Source of the DNA: JAOUEA01 sp039933515
Lineage (GTDB): Bacteria > Actinomycetota > UBA4738 > HRBIN12
Assembly: GCA_039933515.1 (NCBI GenBank)
Contig: JBDTNY010000022.1
Span: forward strand, 18,922-82,921
Length of the DNA stretch: 64,000 bases
Direction: 5' to 3'
The position numbers and the translations under genes are program-made. Under the pieces are notes generated by a model. The model had not been told where the DNA came from. It made no database searches and was given only the letters and a program-made list of their open reading frames with translations. Below are positions 24,707 through 34,053 of this stretch, one piece after another (position 1 is the first letter of the stretch; each line of letters opens with the position of its first letter).

Positions 24707-25492
24707 TTACTCGCGTATGAACGAAAGCAAGGTGAGGTTGCCGGCGTCCTCGGTGCGCGCCGGGTCCAGGCGATAGCCGGAGGGGTGCCTCCATGCGCGA
24801 AGGTCGTCGGGTCCCGCGCCGGGATGCGTGAGGAGATAGCGCACGAGTATCCCCTTGAGCACCTTGTTCGAGTGCGAGACCGCGGCGAACGATCCGTCGG
24901 GGCGTCGCTCGAGGAACCGCACCGATCGCTGCACGATGCCGGAGGGAGCCCGCCAGGCCGCCGCGTGCTCTTGCGGGAGGAGGTTCCACACCGCACGGCC
25001 CACCGCCCGCTCCGCGATCGCCGCCGAGAGGTCGTCCCGCCACCAGGTCGACAGCCTCCCGAGACGGGGGAGAGCCGCGCCCATCTTCAGCTTGTAGTCG
25101 GGGATCGGATCGGCCGGCGCCACGGCCCCCCAGAGCCCCGAGACGATCAGCACCGAGGCGTCCAGTCGGCGCCGCTGCGCGGCGCCGAGCGATCGATGGT
25201 CGAGCGCGTCGTAGAGCACCCCGGTGTACCGCTCGATCGCGGGCATCGTGGGAGCCCGGCGAGCACCTCGGTCAGCCTCGGTGGCCGCCGCGAGCGCAGC
25301 TCCCTTGACGCCGAGAAGCTTGCCGCGGGCGGCCGCGCCTGAGCGCATCGCCCGCGCGACCGCGTCGAGCACCTCGTCACGACGGTCGTCGAGCGCGAGC
25401 GCCATCGTGCCGCGCGCCCACGGGTCCCCTTCGCCCCCCGGCGCTTTCCCTTCGGACGGGGGCAGCAGGATCAGGGGGAGCGACGCGGGCAC
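24707..25492 (-). CDS. yaaA: YaaA-family peroxide stress protein
   Basis: A 261-aa YaaA (DUF328/UPF0246) protein. Diagnostic stretches are LILLPPSEGK at residue 7, AIERYTGVLYDALD, VLIVSGLWGAV and DPIPDYKLKM. YaaA limits free iron and protects DNA during peroxide stress in E. coli, and has a DNA-binding fold. It starts at GTG 25492, six bases after the PAC2 gene, so the two are co-transcribed. Confidence 0.9.
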   Translation of the reverse strand: MPASLPLILLPPSEGKAPGGEGDPWARGTMALALDDRRDEVLDAVARAMRSGAAARGKLLGVKGAALAAATEADRGARRAPTMPAIERYTGVLYDALDHRSLGAAQRRRLDASVLIVSGLWGAVAPADPIPDYKLKMGAALPRLGRLSTWWRDDLSAAIAERAVGRAVWNLLPQEHAAAWRAPSGIVQRSVRFLERRPDGSFAAVSHSNKVLKGILVRYLLTHPGAGPDDLRAWRHPSGYRLDPARTEDAGNLTLLSFIRE

Positions 25493-25498
25493 GGGCGG

Positions 25499-26344
25499 CT
25501 ACCGGGGATCGTCGCCGGCTTCGCGCAGGTACCTCTCGATCTCGCTCGCGAGCTCGTCGCCCGAGGGGATCCCGTCCTCGGACTGCTGCGCCTCGAGCCG
25601 GGTGACGAAATCGCGGGTCTCGTCCTGGGCGCTCACGGCGCTGTCGAGTCCCACCCGCTGGGCGTTCGCCTCGTCCATCAGGGAACCGAGCGGCAGCTCG
25701 ATCTCCAGGTGCCGGGCGACGTGCTCGACGAGCGCGATCGTACCTGCGGCGTAGGGGCCGCCCACGTACGGCGGGATCTGCGCGTAGAACCCGGTCGTGG
25801 GGATACCCGCCCCGCTCACCCCCATCTCGAGGACGCTGAGCGCCGCGGCGGGCACGCGGAGCAGGCCCTCGGGCCCTTGCGTCTCGCCGTGCCGGAGCAG
25901 GCCGGTATCCGAGGCGGTCGCGAACACCGGCACGGGGCGCGTGTGGGGCACCGCCGCGGGCACCGCCCCGATGCTCACCCACTCCACCACGCCGTGCATC
26001 AGGGCGAACTCCATCACGTCGTCGGCGAGCTGCTTCCAACGGAAGTCGGGCTCGGCACCGTGCAGGACAAGGAGGTCCCGGCCGCCCACGCGCCGGCGCC
26101 GGATCTCGAGCTGCGGATAGTCGAGCCGGCTCAGCACTCCGTCGACGACGTCGAGCACCGGACGGCGTGAGCGATAGTCGAACAGCGCGTCGGGATCGAA
26201 CGTCGCGACCGTGTCGGCGCCCTCCGCCAGATGGGCGGCGGTCGTCGACGCGACGCCTGCCGCGTCGATCCACCCGTCGAACGCGCCCACCAGGACGGGG
26301 GCGACGAGATCGTCCAAGGGGACGATGAGCCGGATCAGGTTCAC
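25499..26344 (-). CDS. PAC2-family protein
   Basis: A 281-aa PAC2 (proteasome-assembly-chaperone-like) protein. The family pattern VLVGAFDGWIDAAGVAS lies near the N-terminus, with DYRSRRP, LLVLHGAEPDFRW and GAVPAAVPHTRPVPV following. In actinobacteria the family is widespread and its function is unproven; in eukaryotes relatives help build proteasomes. GTG start at 26344. Forms an operon with yaaA. Confidence 0.88.
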   Translation of the reverse strand: MNLIRLIVPLDDLVAPVLVGAFDGWIDAAGVASTTAAHLAEGADTVATFDPDALFDYRSRRPVLDVVDGVLSRLDYPQLEIRRRRVGGRDLLVLHGAEPDFRWKQLADDVMEFALMHGVVEWVSIGAVPAAVPHTRPVPVFATASDTGLLRHGETQGPEGLLRVPAAALSVLEMGVSGAGIPTTGFYAQIPPYVGGPYAAGTIALVEHVARHLEIELPLGSLMDEANAQRVGLDSAVSAQDETRDFVTRLEAQQSEDGIPSGDELASEIERYLREAGDDPR

Positions 26345-26387
26345 CTACCCAGGATAGGCGGCTGCGTGGATCGTGGTGGGTTGTGGG

Positions 26388-26666
26388 TCAGCCGCGACGG
26401 AGCCGATCCATGTCGCGCCTGATCCGTGTCTCCGTCGGCTCATCGTGGCGGAAGGTCCGCCACGCATGGAACGCGATCCCGATCCCCCACCCCAAGATCG
26501 GGAAGATCGGCCAGAAGGACCCACCCCCGCTCATCCACCAGATCACAACGAGCGTCCCGTTCACCAGCACATAGGCGAGCAGGTTCGCGTAGAACTCCTG
26601 CGCGTGTTCGAGGCGGGTGAGCGCCAACTCCCGGAGCTCGTCATCGTCGCGCCCTCGGGCCATCAT
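26388..26666 (-). CDS. Two-transmembrane (2TM) domain protein
   Basis: A 92-aa protein with the 2TM-domain layout: N-terminal helix ALTRLEHAQEFYANLLAYV leading into TM1, a short GGGSFWPIFPILGWG link, TM2, and a charged C-terminal helix (HDEPTETRIRRDMDRLRRG). Such domains occur alone or fused to histidine kinases and LuxR regulators; a role is not known. MM at the start makes 26666 or 26663 possible. Confidence 0.8.
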   Translation of the reverse strand: MMARGRDDDELRELALTRLEHAQEFYANLLAYVLVNGTLVVIWWMSGGGSFWPIFPILGWGIGIAFHAWRTFRHDEPTETRIRRDMDRLRRG

Positions 26667-26831
26667 CGACGATCACCCCCTTGGGCCATGCTCCGGCAGC
26701 GGACCCTGGGCTCGTTCCGGCCGAAGGGCAGGCCCGCGGGGGGCCCATCGGGTAAGGGGAGGCTCTCGGCATGCCGATGGTGCGGCATGCGTCGGTTCCG
26801 GCATCCTGCGACCGAGGCCGGCTCGTCTCCG

Positions 26832-27539
26832 ATGGAGACGTTGCTGCTCGGGGCGCTCGTGTTCGTGCTGGCCGCGGCGATCGTGGGGTTCGCGCTGATG
26901 ATGACCTTGGCACCGCGGTCGGTCCCCGTGCCCGCCCCGGGCCCGATGCCGTCGGCGCAGGTGATCGAGATCGACTGCGGGACCGATGTCGCGGTCGTGA
27001 CGGGCGGGGCCGTTGACGCAGGTCCTCGCGGAGCCCCCGTACTCGTCATCGGCGACGAAGGCGCCACGCTGGTGTTCACCTCGCCCGGCAGCCCTGACTA
27101 CAGGATGCGGGTCTTCGAGCCCACCGGCCGCTACCTGCTCCCGCTCGCGCCCGGTGTGTGGGAAGTCGGGTGCGCCGTGCCAGGCTCGGGTCCCACCACG
27201 GTGTTCCTCGGCACGTTCGAGGTGCGCGACCCCGCTCAGATCTACCTCCGCTCGCTCCCCGATGGACCGCCGGAGGGAGCGTGCGCGCACGTCCTCGACG
27301 TGCCGCCGAGTTTCGCCGCCGATCAGCTCGGCGCGCTGCACGAGGGCCTCGCCGGCGTCGGCGTCCTGCCCACCGACACGATCGAACGCGCGGCGTACGC
27401 CGCGTCCCGCCTGAGGGCCGAGCCCCCGACCCCGCTCATCTTCCGGGTCGTGCGGGACGGGCGGATCGTCGCCCGTGTGGAAGTTGCCATCCACGGCGAC
27501 GCATGGACGGCCAGCGTGTTCGGCTGCCCCGAGGAGTAG
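26832..27539 (+). CDS. Membrane-anchored protein of unknown function
   Basis: A 235-aa protein with a single hydrophobic anchor at residues 3-25 and an exported remainder. Residues 40-125 look like a beta-sandwich (GATLVFTSPGSPDYRMRVFEPTGRYLLPLAPGVWEVGC), with Cys at several points. Start ATG 26832 is the one that places the helix at the N-terminus; no strong ribosome-binding site is seen. The 165-base gap before it is a divergent promoter region with the 2TM gene. No family recognised. Confidence 0.6.
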   Translation: METLLLGALVFVLAAAIVGFALMMTLAPRSVPVPAPGPMPSAQVIEIDCGTDVAVVTGGAVDAGPRGAPVLVIGDEGATLVFTSPGSPDYRMRVFEPTGRYLLPLAPGVWEVGCAVPGSGPTTVFLGTFEVRDPAQIYLRSLPDGPPEGACAHVLDVPPSFAADQLGALHEGLAGVGVLPTDTIERAAYAASRLRAEPPTPLIFRVVRDGRIVARVEVAIHGDAWTASVFGCPEE

Positions 27540-27613
27540 TGGCCGGCGGACTCGGCGACGACCTGCACGGGTCGTGGTCAGCTCGTGCCCGAGAGCACGG
27601 TAGGGTGCGTCAG

Positions 27614-28396
27614 ATGGCGGAACCGATCGGGACGGTGACCGGTCCGGGCGGGATCCGGGTCGATGAGATCGGGGTCGGTCCCCGGGTCGTGCTCGTGCAC
27701 GGCGGAGGCGCGCCCGGGTTCGGCGCGTTCGAGGCGCAGCTCCCGCTCGCGGCGAGGTGGCGGCTCGTCGCTCCTCATCGGTTCGGGTTCGCCGGGAGCC
27801 CCGACCGGCCCGAGGATTGGGAGATCGACGCGCCGGTCGTGGCCGAGCTCCTGGGGGACGGGGCGCATCTCGTCGGCGCGTCGTACGGCGGCACGGTGGC
27901 GCTGCTCGCGGCGGCGCGGCGCCCCGAGGCCGTGCGATCGCTCACGCTGGTCGAGCCCTCAGCGATCTCGATCGCGATGGACGACCCCGTGGTCATCGAA
28001 TTCGAACGCGAGACGCGTGCCGCGCTCGCCCTCCCCGAGCCGGGCGATGCCCTCAGATCGCTGTTCTCCGCGGTGGACCCGGCGGCGACGTGGCCGGACC
28101 CGCTCACGCCGCCGCTCGAGGAGTTGGGTCGGCGGCTGCAGAATATGCGGCTCCCGCAGGACGCGGTCTACGACGCGGGAACGCTCGCGGGCGGTGGCTT
28201 CCCGATCGTGGTCGTGACGGGAGGAGACCGGCCGCCGTTCGAGTCGATCGCCGCGGCCCTCGTTCGCGAGCTCGGGGCGAGACACCTGGTGATCGCCCAC
28301 GGGCCACATGGGACGCAGCACCTCGGAGCCCCTTTCAACGATCTCGTCGAACGGGTGTGGCGAGACGCCGACGCGGCGTCGTCACCCCCGGCCTGA
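27614..28396 (+). CDS. Alpha/beta-hydrolase
   Basis: A 260-aa alpha/beta-hydrolase. Nucleophile elbow ASYGGT (consensus GxSxG with Ala first) near residue 93, oxyanion region VLVHGGGAPG near residue 27, and late His in HGPHGTQHLG. Typical size for a small ester, epoxide or C-C hydrolase; substrate unknown. An alternative GTG nine bases upstream would add three residues. Confidence 0.82.
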   Translation: MAEPIGTVTGPGGIRVDEIGVGPRVVLVHGGGAPGFGAFEAQLPLAARWRLVAPHRFGFAGSPDRPEDWEIDAPVVAELLGDGAHLVGASYGGTVALLAAARRPEAVRSLTLVEPSAISIAMDDPVVIEFERETRAALALPEPGDALRSLFSAVDPAATWPDPLTPPLEELGRRLQNMRLPQDAVYDAGTLAGGGFPIVVVTGGDRPPFESIAAALVRELGARHLVIAHGPHGTQHLGAPFNDLVERVWRDADAASSPPA

Positions 28397-28404
28397 AGGG
28401 TGCC

Positions 28405-29235
28405 TCAGCGCGAAGCAGGCCCAGCTCCAGCGGGCTCGGCGGCGCCCACGTGGCCGACGGTGACGAAGCCCGCCCGCTCGTAGACCCGGGCGATGTCGAC
28501 GTTGCCGGCCGACAGGCAGATCACCCCGATGCCGCGGCCGACCGCATCCTCGATGAGCGCAGCGGTCACCGCGGCCCCAAGTCCCCGCCGCCGGAACGCG
28601 GGAAGGGTCGCGACGCCGACGATCTCAGTGGCGCCCTCATGGGGTTGGTGGCTGCCGACCGAGACCGGCACACCGTCGACGAACGCCGCGGCCGTCACGG
28701 TGAGCCCGGCCCGAACCCGTTCGCGTGAAAAGGCCAGGATGCCCGCGTCCATCGCGGCCGCCGCGCCGGGGAGCGACGCAGTGCCGGCCTCACCGACCTC
28801 GGTGCCGGGCGCGCCGAAGCCCACGGCAGCGACCGCCGAGACCGTGGCGAGATCGTCGTCGGGGCCGGCGATACGCACGTCCACGCCGTCGGGAATCGTC
28901 ACCGCCTGCGGGGAGTTCGCCGGCAGGTGCATCAGCGGCATCCGATGGGAGACCATGCCGGTTGCAGCGGCCGCGGGCCCGACGCTGGGAGCGAGATCGA
29001 CGATCCACTCGATCGCCTCGGGCTGGCCTAGCTCGCGCTGACGGGCCCGGACGGCGTCGATGTCGCCGGGCTCGAAGCGCTCGGCGCCCGGGGCCGGCCG
29101 CGCGTAATAGCGCCAGCCGTTCCCGCTTTGGATGAAGAGCGTGAACGGTCCGATCGTCTCGGTACGGGCTGCGGTTCGCGGCACTGCGTCGAGGTAGACA
29201 TCGAGCCGTCGGAGCAGATCCGGGTCGCCTGGCAT
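28405..29235 (-). CDS. GNAT-family N-acetyltransferase
   Basis: A 276-aa protein. The C-terminal half is a GNAT domain with the acetyl-CoA loop EIVGVATLPAFRRRGLGAAVTAAL and the following GIGVICLSAGNVDIARVYERAGF. The N-terminal half (DVYLDAVPRTAARTETIGPFTLFIQSG, AIEWIVDLAPSV) is a second, degenerate GNAT-like or accessory domain found in actinobacterial relatives. I used the ATG at 29235. Convergent with the hydrolase gene. Confidence 0.85.
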   Translation of the reverse strand: MPGDPDLLRRLDVYLDAVPRTAARTETIGPFTLFIQSGNGWRYYARPAPGAERFEPGDIDAVRARQRELGQPEAIEWIVDLAPSVGPAAAATGMVSHRMPLMHLPANSPQAVTIPDGVDVRIAGPDDDLATVSAVAAVGFGAPGTEVGEAGTASLPGAAAAMDAGILAFSRERVRAGLTVTAAAFVDGVPVSVGSHQPHEGATEIVGVATLPAFRRRGLGAAVTAALIEDAVGRGIGVICLSAGNVDIARVYERAGFVTVGHVGAAEPAGAGPASR

Positions 29236-29348
29236 GCGGCTCAGGCTACGCCGCGCGGGCGAGGCTCGGCACCTCCAGCCGACGACCGGCAGGACGCGGT
29301 TCATGAGGTTCTCAGGCAACGCTCAGCCTCGGGGACTAGCCTGTGGCG

Positions 29349-30041
29349 ATGAGTGAGCCGCGGGTCCTGGTCGTCGACGACGAGTCGAACATCACGGACC
29401 TAGTGTCGATGGCCTTGCGCTACGAGGGGTTCGAGGTCGAGACGGCTGCCTCCGGTCGTGAGGCGATCCGGATGGTCGAGAAGTTCCGGCCCGAGGTGGT
29501 GATCCTCGACGTGATGCTGCCCGACGTCGACGGGTTCGCCGTGACCGAACGGCTCAAGAGCGCCCGGGTGAAGGTGCCGATCCTCTTCCTGACCGCGCGG
29601 GACGCGCTGGAGGACAAGGTCCGGGGCCTCACGCTCGGCGGCGACGACTACGTGACGAAGCCGTTCAGCTTGGAGGAGCTCGTGGCGCGCGTCCGCGCAT
29701 TGCTCCGCAGATCCGGCGCTGAACTCGGGTCCGGCCCGCTCCAGTTCGCCGACGTCGAGCTGGATGACGACACGCACGAGGTGCGCCGCGCGGGTGCGAC
29801 CGTCGAGCTCACCGCCACGGAGTTCCGATTGCTGCGCTACCTGATGCAGAACGCCCCCCGTGTCCTCTCGAAGGCTCAGATCCTCGACCACGTCTGGAAC
29901 TACGACTTCGGGGGCGATGCGAACATCGTGGAGACCTACGTGAGCTACATCCGTCGCAAGCTCGACGCGGCGGGACCGCCGCTGATCCATACGGTGCGTG
30001 GCGTGGGCTACCGCCTGGCGGCGCCACCGCCCAAGGGCTGA
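29349..30041 (+). CDS. OmpR-family response regulator
   Basis: A 230-aa regulator with a receiver domain (acidic pocket DDE near residue 11, phosphoacceptor Asp in VILDVMLPD at about 54, Lys in VTKPF) and an OmpR winged helix (EFRLLRYLMQNAPRVLSKAQ, then ETYVSYIRRKLDAAG). It is followed four bases later by its kinase. The upstream TTCTCAGG and GCTCAG stretches around 29310-29332 could be direct-repeat binding sites for autoregulation. Pairing and layout resemble MprA/TcrX-type systems. Confidence 0.93.
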   Translation: MSEPRVLVVDDESNITDLVSMALRYEGFEVETAASGREAIRMVEKFRPEVVILDVMLPDVDGFAVTERLKSARVKVPILFLTARDALEDKVRGLTLGGDDYVTKPFSLEELVARVRALLRRSGAELGSGPLQFADVELDDDTHEVRRAGATVELTATEFRLLRYLMQNAPRVLSKAQILDHVWNYDFGGDANIVETYVSYIRRKLDAAGPPLIHTVRGVGYRLAAPPPKG

Positions 30042-30044
30042 CGC

Positions 30045-31502
30045 GTGACCCTTCGCGCCCGCCTCACGATCGTGCTGATGATCGTGGTCGCCGCGGGCCT
30101 GACCGTGGCCGATGTCGCGACGTTCGCCGCGCTCCGTTCGTTCCTGATCCAGCGGGTCGATCAGCAGCTGCGGGCCTCGACGTCGACGATCGGGCACCTC
30201 CTCGCGTCGGCAGAGGCACCGTCGGGAGCCGTGGCGATCCCGACCGACGGGGACGACTCGTTCGTCCCTTCGGGAACGTACGCGGCGCTGTACGACACCG
30301 GTGGTCGCGAACTGAACCACGCGTCGTTCAGCTACGGAACCGTAGCCGGCGCCGCTCCCGACCTGCCCGCCGACGTCTCCTCGTTCGACGGAGGCTCGGT
30401 GCTCTCGTCGATCGGTTCGACGGGGGACGGTTCGGGGTTCCGCGTGATCGCCGAGAGGTTCGAGGGCGGCTACACCGTCGTGGTCGCGATCCCGTTGACC
30501 GAGGTCGAGCAGACGCTCCGCCAACTGGTGATCGTAGCCCTGCTCGTCACCCTCGCGGTGATCGCCGCGACCGCGGCGCTCGCGTTCTGGATCGTGCGGC
30601 GGGGGCTCACCCCGCTCGAGCGCATCGAGCACACCGCGGGGGCGATCGCGGCCGGCGACCTGTCCCGACGCGTCGAGGACGCCGACGCGCGACCGGAGGT
30701 CGGACGCCTCGGCGCCGCCCTGAACGTGATGCTCGGGCGGATCGAGCGTTCGATGGACGAACAGCGCGCCGCCGAGGAGGCGCTGCGCCGGTTCCTCGCG
30801 GATGCGTCGCACGAACTACGGACGCCCCTGACCTCGATCCGCGGCTACGCGGAGCTGTTCCGGCGCGGGGCCGGCGACGATCCGTCGGACACGGCGCTGG
30901 CGATGCGGCGTATCGAGCAGGAGAGCGCGCGGATGGGGGTGCTCGTCGACGATCTGCTGTTCCTGGCGCGCTCGGGCCGGGGTCGTCCCGTCGACCGCGA
31001 GCCGTTCGATCTCTCTCGCGTGACCGCCGACGCCGCGCAGGACGCGCGCGCGGTGGATCCCGCCCGGACGGTCGGTCTCGCCGTCCCGGGCTCGCTCACG
31101 GTGGTGGGCGACGAGGGCCGGATCCGTCAGGTGCTCGCCAACCTGCTCTCGAACGCGCTCGTCCACACGCCCGAAGGCTCGCCGATCGATCTCGTCGCGA
31201 GGACGATCGACGGGTATGCCGAGGTTACGGTGACCGACCGTGGACCCGGGATGACGGCCGAGGAGGCCGCCCGCGTCTTCGACGCGTTCTACCGCGCCGA
31301 TCCGGCGAGAGGCCGCGCGTCGAGCGGTGAAGGGGCAGGGTCGGGGCTGGGGCTCGCGATCGCTACGGCGATCGCCCAAGCGCATGACGGCTCACTGGCG
31401 GTGACGAGCGAGCCGGGCCGAGGCGCGACCTTCGTGCTGCGCCTGCCCCTGACCGGGCCGACGCTCACGCCGGACGAATCCGATCCACCGCCCGAAGCTT
31501 GA
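30045..31502 (+). CDS. Sensor histidine kinase with HAMP domain
   Basis: A 485-aa kinase: TM1 at about 10-30, a 130-residue extracellular sensor, TM2 at about 160-185, HAMP, HisKA with the phosphorylated His in DASHELRTPLTSI and HATPase_c with NLLSNALVHT, DRGPGM and GSGLGLAIA boxes. Starts at GTG 30045. The signal is unknown. Its last 38 bases overlap the convergent ferredoxin gene. Confidence 0.93.
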   Translation: MTLRARLTIVLMIVVAAGLTVADVATFAALRSFLIQRVDQQLRASTSTIGHLLASAEAPSGAVAIPTDGDDSFVPSGTYAALYDTGGRELNHASFSYGTVAGAAPDLPADVSSFDGGSVLSSIGSTGDGSGFRVIAERFEGGYTVVVAIPLTEVEQTLRQLVIVALLVTLAVIAATAALAFWIVRRGLTPLERIEHTAGAIAAGDLSRRVEDADARPEVGRLGAALNVMLGRIERSMDEQRAAEEALRRFLADASHELRTPLTSIRGYAELFRRGAGDDPSDTALAMRRIEQESARMGVLVDDLLFLARSGRGRPVDREPFDLSRVTADAAQDARAVDPARTVGLAVPGSLTVVGDEGRIRQVLANLLSNALVHTPEGSPIDLVARTIDGYAEVTVTDRGPGMTAEEAARVFDAFYRADPARGRASSGEGAGSGLGLAIATAIAQAHDGSLAVTSEPGRGATFVLRLPLTGPTLTPDESDPPPEA

Positions 31503-31689
31503 GGGCCAGCACCGGACACGCGGTCACCGCGCGTTGCGCGTGCGCCATGAGGGCAGGCGGCACCTCTCGTCGATCGAGGATCGGGTAGCCCCAGTCGTCG
31601 AGGCGGATCATCTCGGGGAGCAGATCGGCGCACAGGCCATGTCCGTCGCACGCGATCGGGTCGAGAGAGATCGTGGTCGGTTCACGCAT
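31465..31689 (-). CDS. Small [3Fe-4S]-type ferredoxin
   Basis: A 74-aa ferredoxin. Cys residues appear in ACDGHGLCADLLPE and TACPVLALKL, giving the C-x5-C and CP-x-A pattern of single-cluster actinobacterial ferredoxins that normally carry [3Fe-4S]. It is the last gene of a five-gene redox operon and follows the NuoF-like gene by 11 bases, so it is a plausible electron acceptor or donor for that protein. Confidence 0.87.
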   Translation of the reverse strand: MREPTTISLDPIACDGHGLCADLLPEMIRLDDWGYPILDRREVPPALMAHAQRAVTACPVLALKLRAVDRIRPA

Positions 31690-31700
31690 CGGCCGGTCCT

Positions 31701-32975
31701 TCAATAGAGGGGGAGGAGCGTCTGGGCGGGATCGGCGTCGCACTGCCCGTGGATCCGATGGCGTTCGATATCCGCGGCGAACACCTTGAGGCCGCTCCGC
31801 ACGAATCGCACGGCGCCATCGGGAAGCCGGCACGCACCGCGCCCCTCGACGTCGTCGCTCCACCGGCGGAGCTGCGCGGCCGTGTCGCGGCCACCGCCGC
31901 GAACGAGTGAGCTGAGCCCGCCGGCGATCGACGCCAGTCCGTGCACGCACGGCCCGCACTGGTTCGCCGTCTGGCCCGCGAACCACGTCGCGACGCGCTC
32001 GGTCTCGCGGAGCCCGCACGCGCCGCGCGGCAGGAACCACAGAACCCCCGCGCCGAACGCCGTCCCGTGGGCGGCCAGGTCCGGGTCGCTGAGCCTGACG
32101 TCGAGGGCGTGTGCGACGTCGATCCAAGCCCCGAAGTAGCCCCCCACGAGGACCGCGGCGACATCGTCGTCGCGTCCAGCCGCGGCCCGCAGCACGTTCG
32201 CGACCGGCGTGCCCCCCGCGACCTCGTACACCCCGGGCTTCGCGACGGCGCCGGAGACCGTCACGAGCCGGCTGCCCGGCTCGTCGTCGGCCCCCACCTC
32301 GCGGAACCAGTCGGCGCCGAAGGCGGCGATCTGCGCGAGGTGGGCGAGGGTCTCGACGTTCTGCACCAAGGTCGGCCGCCCATCGACCCCCCGCTCGAAG
32401 GGCCGCGGGCCCATCGCCGGGATCGCGGGGTCACCGCCGATCGCCCGCACGAGCGAGCGTTCCTCGCCCGTGATGTATGCCCGGGGCACGCGAACGATCC
32501 GGATCGTGACGCCGGTGTGCTCGGGGCCACGCCGTGCGGCGAGGGCCGTCTGGATCGATCGGGCCGCGTCGTCGGTGTCGATCCCGAACTCGATCCGGTC
32601 GGCGCCCACGGCCGCCGCCGCCGCGAGCGCGCCGTCGAGCACGAGATGGGGGCGTGTGGTCAAGAGCAGCCGGTCCTTCATGCTGGCCGGCTCGCTCTCG
32701 GCGCCATTGACGACCACGATCGCGCGGCGCCTGCCCGACGCCACGGCCAGGAGCTTCTTCGCGGTCGGGAACCCGGCGCCGCCCCGTCCGAGCAGTCCGG
32801 CGCGCTCGACCTCGTCGATCAGCGGCCGGTTCGCGCCTCGGCCGGGCCGCGGTGGTGGTGGCATCAGAGCCCGATGCGCCGCGAGGTCGGCGGGGCCGCC
32901 AGAACCCGGAGCCGCCGCCAGGATGCGCGGCAGCCCGGTGGGGCCGGTGGAGGTCAGGGGTTGGACGGCGGCCAA
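31701..32975 (-). CDS. NuoF-like NADH-binding flavin/iron-sulfur protein
   Basis: A 424-aa homologue of the 51-kDa subunit of complex I and NAD-dependent dehydrogenases. It has the Gly-rich FMN/NADH region GLLGRGGAGFPTAKK, VVNGAESEPASMKDR, TGEERSLVRAIGG, an SLBB-like region (VSGAVAKPGVYEV) and the [4Fe-4S] motif NQCGPC with a later Cys in RGACRLPDG. It is probably soluble and passes electrons from NAD(P)H to the ferredoxin or the membrane protein next door. It starts at TTG 32975 behind AAGGAG. It stands alone from other complex I genes. Confidence 0.9.
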   Translation of the reverse strand: MAAVQPLTSTGPTGLPRILAAAPGSGGPADLAAHRALMPPPPRPGRGANRPLIDEVERAGLLGRGGAGFPTAKKLLAVASGRRRAIVVVNGAESEPASMKDRLLLTTRPHLVLDGALAAAAAVGADRIEFGIDTDDAARSIQTALAARRGPEHTGVTIRIVRVPRAYITGEERSLVRAIGGDPAIPAMGPRPFERGVDGRPTLVQNVETLAHLAQIAAFGADWFREVGADDEPGSRLVTVSGAVAKPGVYEVAGGTPVANVLRAAAGRDDDVAAVLVGGYFGAWIDVAHALDVRLSDPDLAAHGTAFGAGVLWFLPRGACGLRETERVATWFAGQTANQCGPCVHGLASIAGGLSSLVRGGGRDTAAQLRRWSDDVEGRGACRLPDGAVRFVRSGLKVFAADIERHRIHGQCDADPAQTLLPLY

Positions 32976-32990
32976 GAGGATGCGGCTCCT

Positions 32991-34037
32991 TCAGATCGAG
33001 CTTCCCGCGGGGGTCAGATGCATCGTGCCGTGCGTGGTGCCTGCCTGGTCAACGATCTGCATCGTCAGGTCGACGTCGACGGTCGTGCCGGCCGCGTCGG
33101 TCAGCCGGGCGACGATGCGCCCGCCTTGGAGCGACTCGATCGCGCCCACGTACTTCGTGGGCGCCACGCCGAGCGAGACCTGCCCGCGCCGAACGGAGAG
33201 CCCGTCGGGCGTGGCGGTGCCGCCGAGCAGGATCTCGATCGGCATCTCCGAGGTGTCGAGCGTGCCGACGATGTCGAGCTCCACCGATCCGTCGGCGTTC
33301 GCGCGCTGGCTCGCCTGAGCGGTGAAGGCCGAATTCGTCGGGAGCGACGTGGAGGCGGACTGCACGCGCGCGGCGGGAGGCGTGTGCGCCGGGGTACCCG
33401 CGGCGTTCGCCCAGCCGGGGGCGAGCGGGCCGGCGAGCAGCCAGACGGCCACGCCGAACGTGCCGGTGGCGGTCGCGCCGAACGCTGCGAGCCGGGGCAG
33501 GGCTTGCGGTGGTTGCACGCTGTAGGCGCGCCACCAGACGGCGCCGACCACCGACGCCAGGCAGCCGGCGTCGAGCAGCAGCATCCAGGCGGCGCTCGTG
33601 TCGCTGCCGGTGCCGAGTCCGTGCAGGAGCGCGACCGGCCAGCATGCATACGCGAGCCAATGGATCGCCTTCCAGGATCGGTACCCGAGCCGGACCCGCA
33701 CGAGGCTCGTGATGACCAGGGCCACCAGCAGGTCGAAGCCGACCGCCCCCAGACCGAGCCAGACCGGCCGGTAGGCCGAGGTGAACGGCAGCAGCGCGTC
33801 CGCCCAACGGATCGGGGCGTAGCTATCGAAGACGGCGGTCGCCACGTGCACGCCGAGGAACGCGACGGCCATCAGGGAGAGGTTCCGGTGCAGCCCTTGG
33901 GTGATGAACCTGGGCCAGCGGCTCGAGGCCCAGCCCACCGAGCCCGTGATCCCGAGGACCACCACGCCGGTCAGCAGCAGGAGCGACACCGCTCCGGTGC
34001 CACGGGTCAGGAACCAGTACGCCTGGGTCGCGATCAC
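32991..34037 (-). CDS. Ferric-reductase-like heme membrane protein with exported C-terminal domain
   Basis: A 348-aa protein. Residues 1-200 have about six helices of the ferric-reductase-like transmembrane domain with likely heme-ligand His in LHRNLSLMAV, GVHVATA, IHWLAYA and ALLHGLG. Residues 220-348 form an exported domain (SVELDIVGTLDTSEMPIEILL, RIVARLTDAAGT) with no obvious flavinylation motif. Starts at GTG 34037, 16 bases from the ApbE gene. It probably carries electrons across the membrane within this operon. Confidence 0.87.
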   Translation of the reverse strand: MIATQAYWFLTRGTGAVSLLLLTGVVVLGITGSVGWASSRWPRFITQGLHRNLSLMAVAFLGVHVATAVFDSYAPIRWADALLPFTSAYRPVWLGLGAVGFDLLVALVITSLVRVRLGYRSWKAIHWLAYACWPVALLHGLGTGSDTSAAWMLLLDAGCLASVVGAVWWRAYSVQPPQALPRLAAFGATATGTFGVAVWLLAGPLAPGWANAAGTPAHTPPAARVQSASTSLPTNSAFTAQASQRANADGSVELDIVGTLDTSEMPIEILLGGTATPDGLSVRRGQVSLGVAPTKYVGAIESLQGGRIVARLTDAAGTTVDVDLTMQIVDQAGTTHGTMHLTPAGSSI

Positions 34038-34053
34038 CGGTATCGGCCCACGT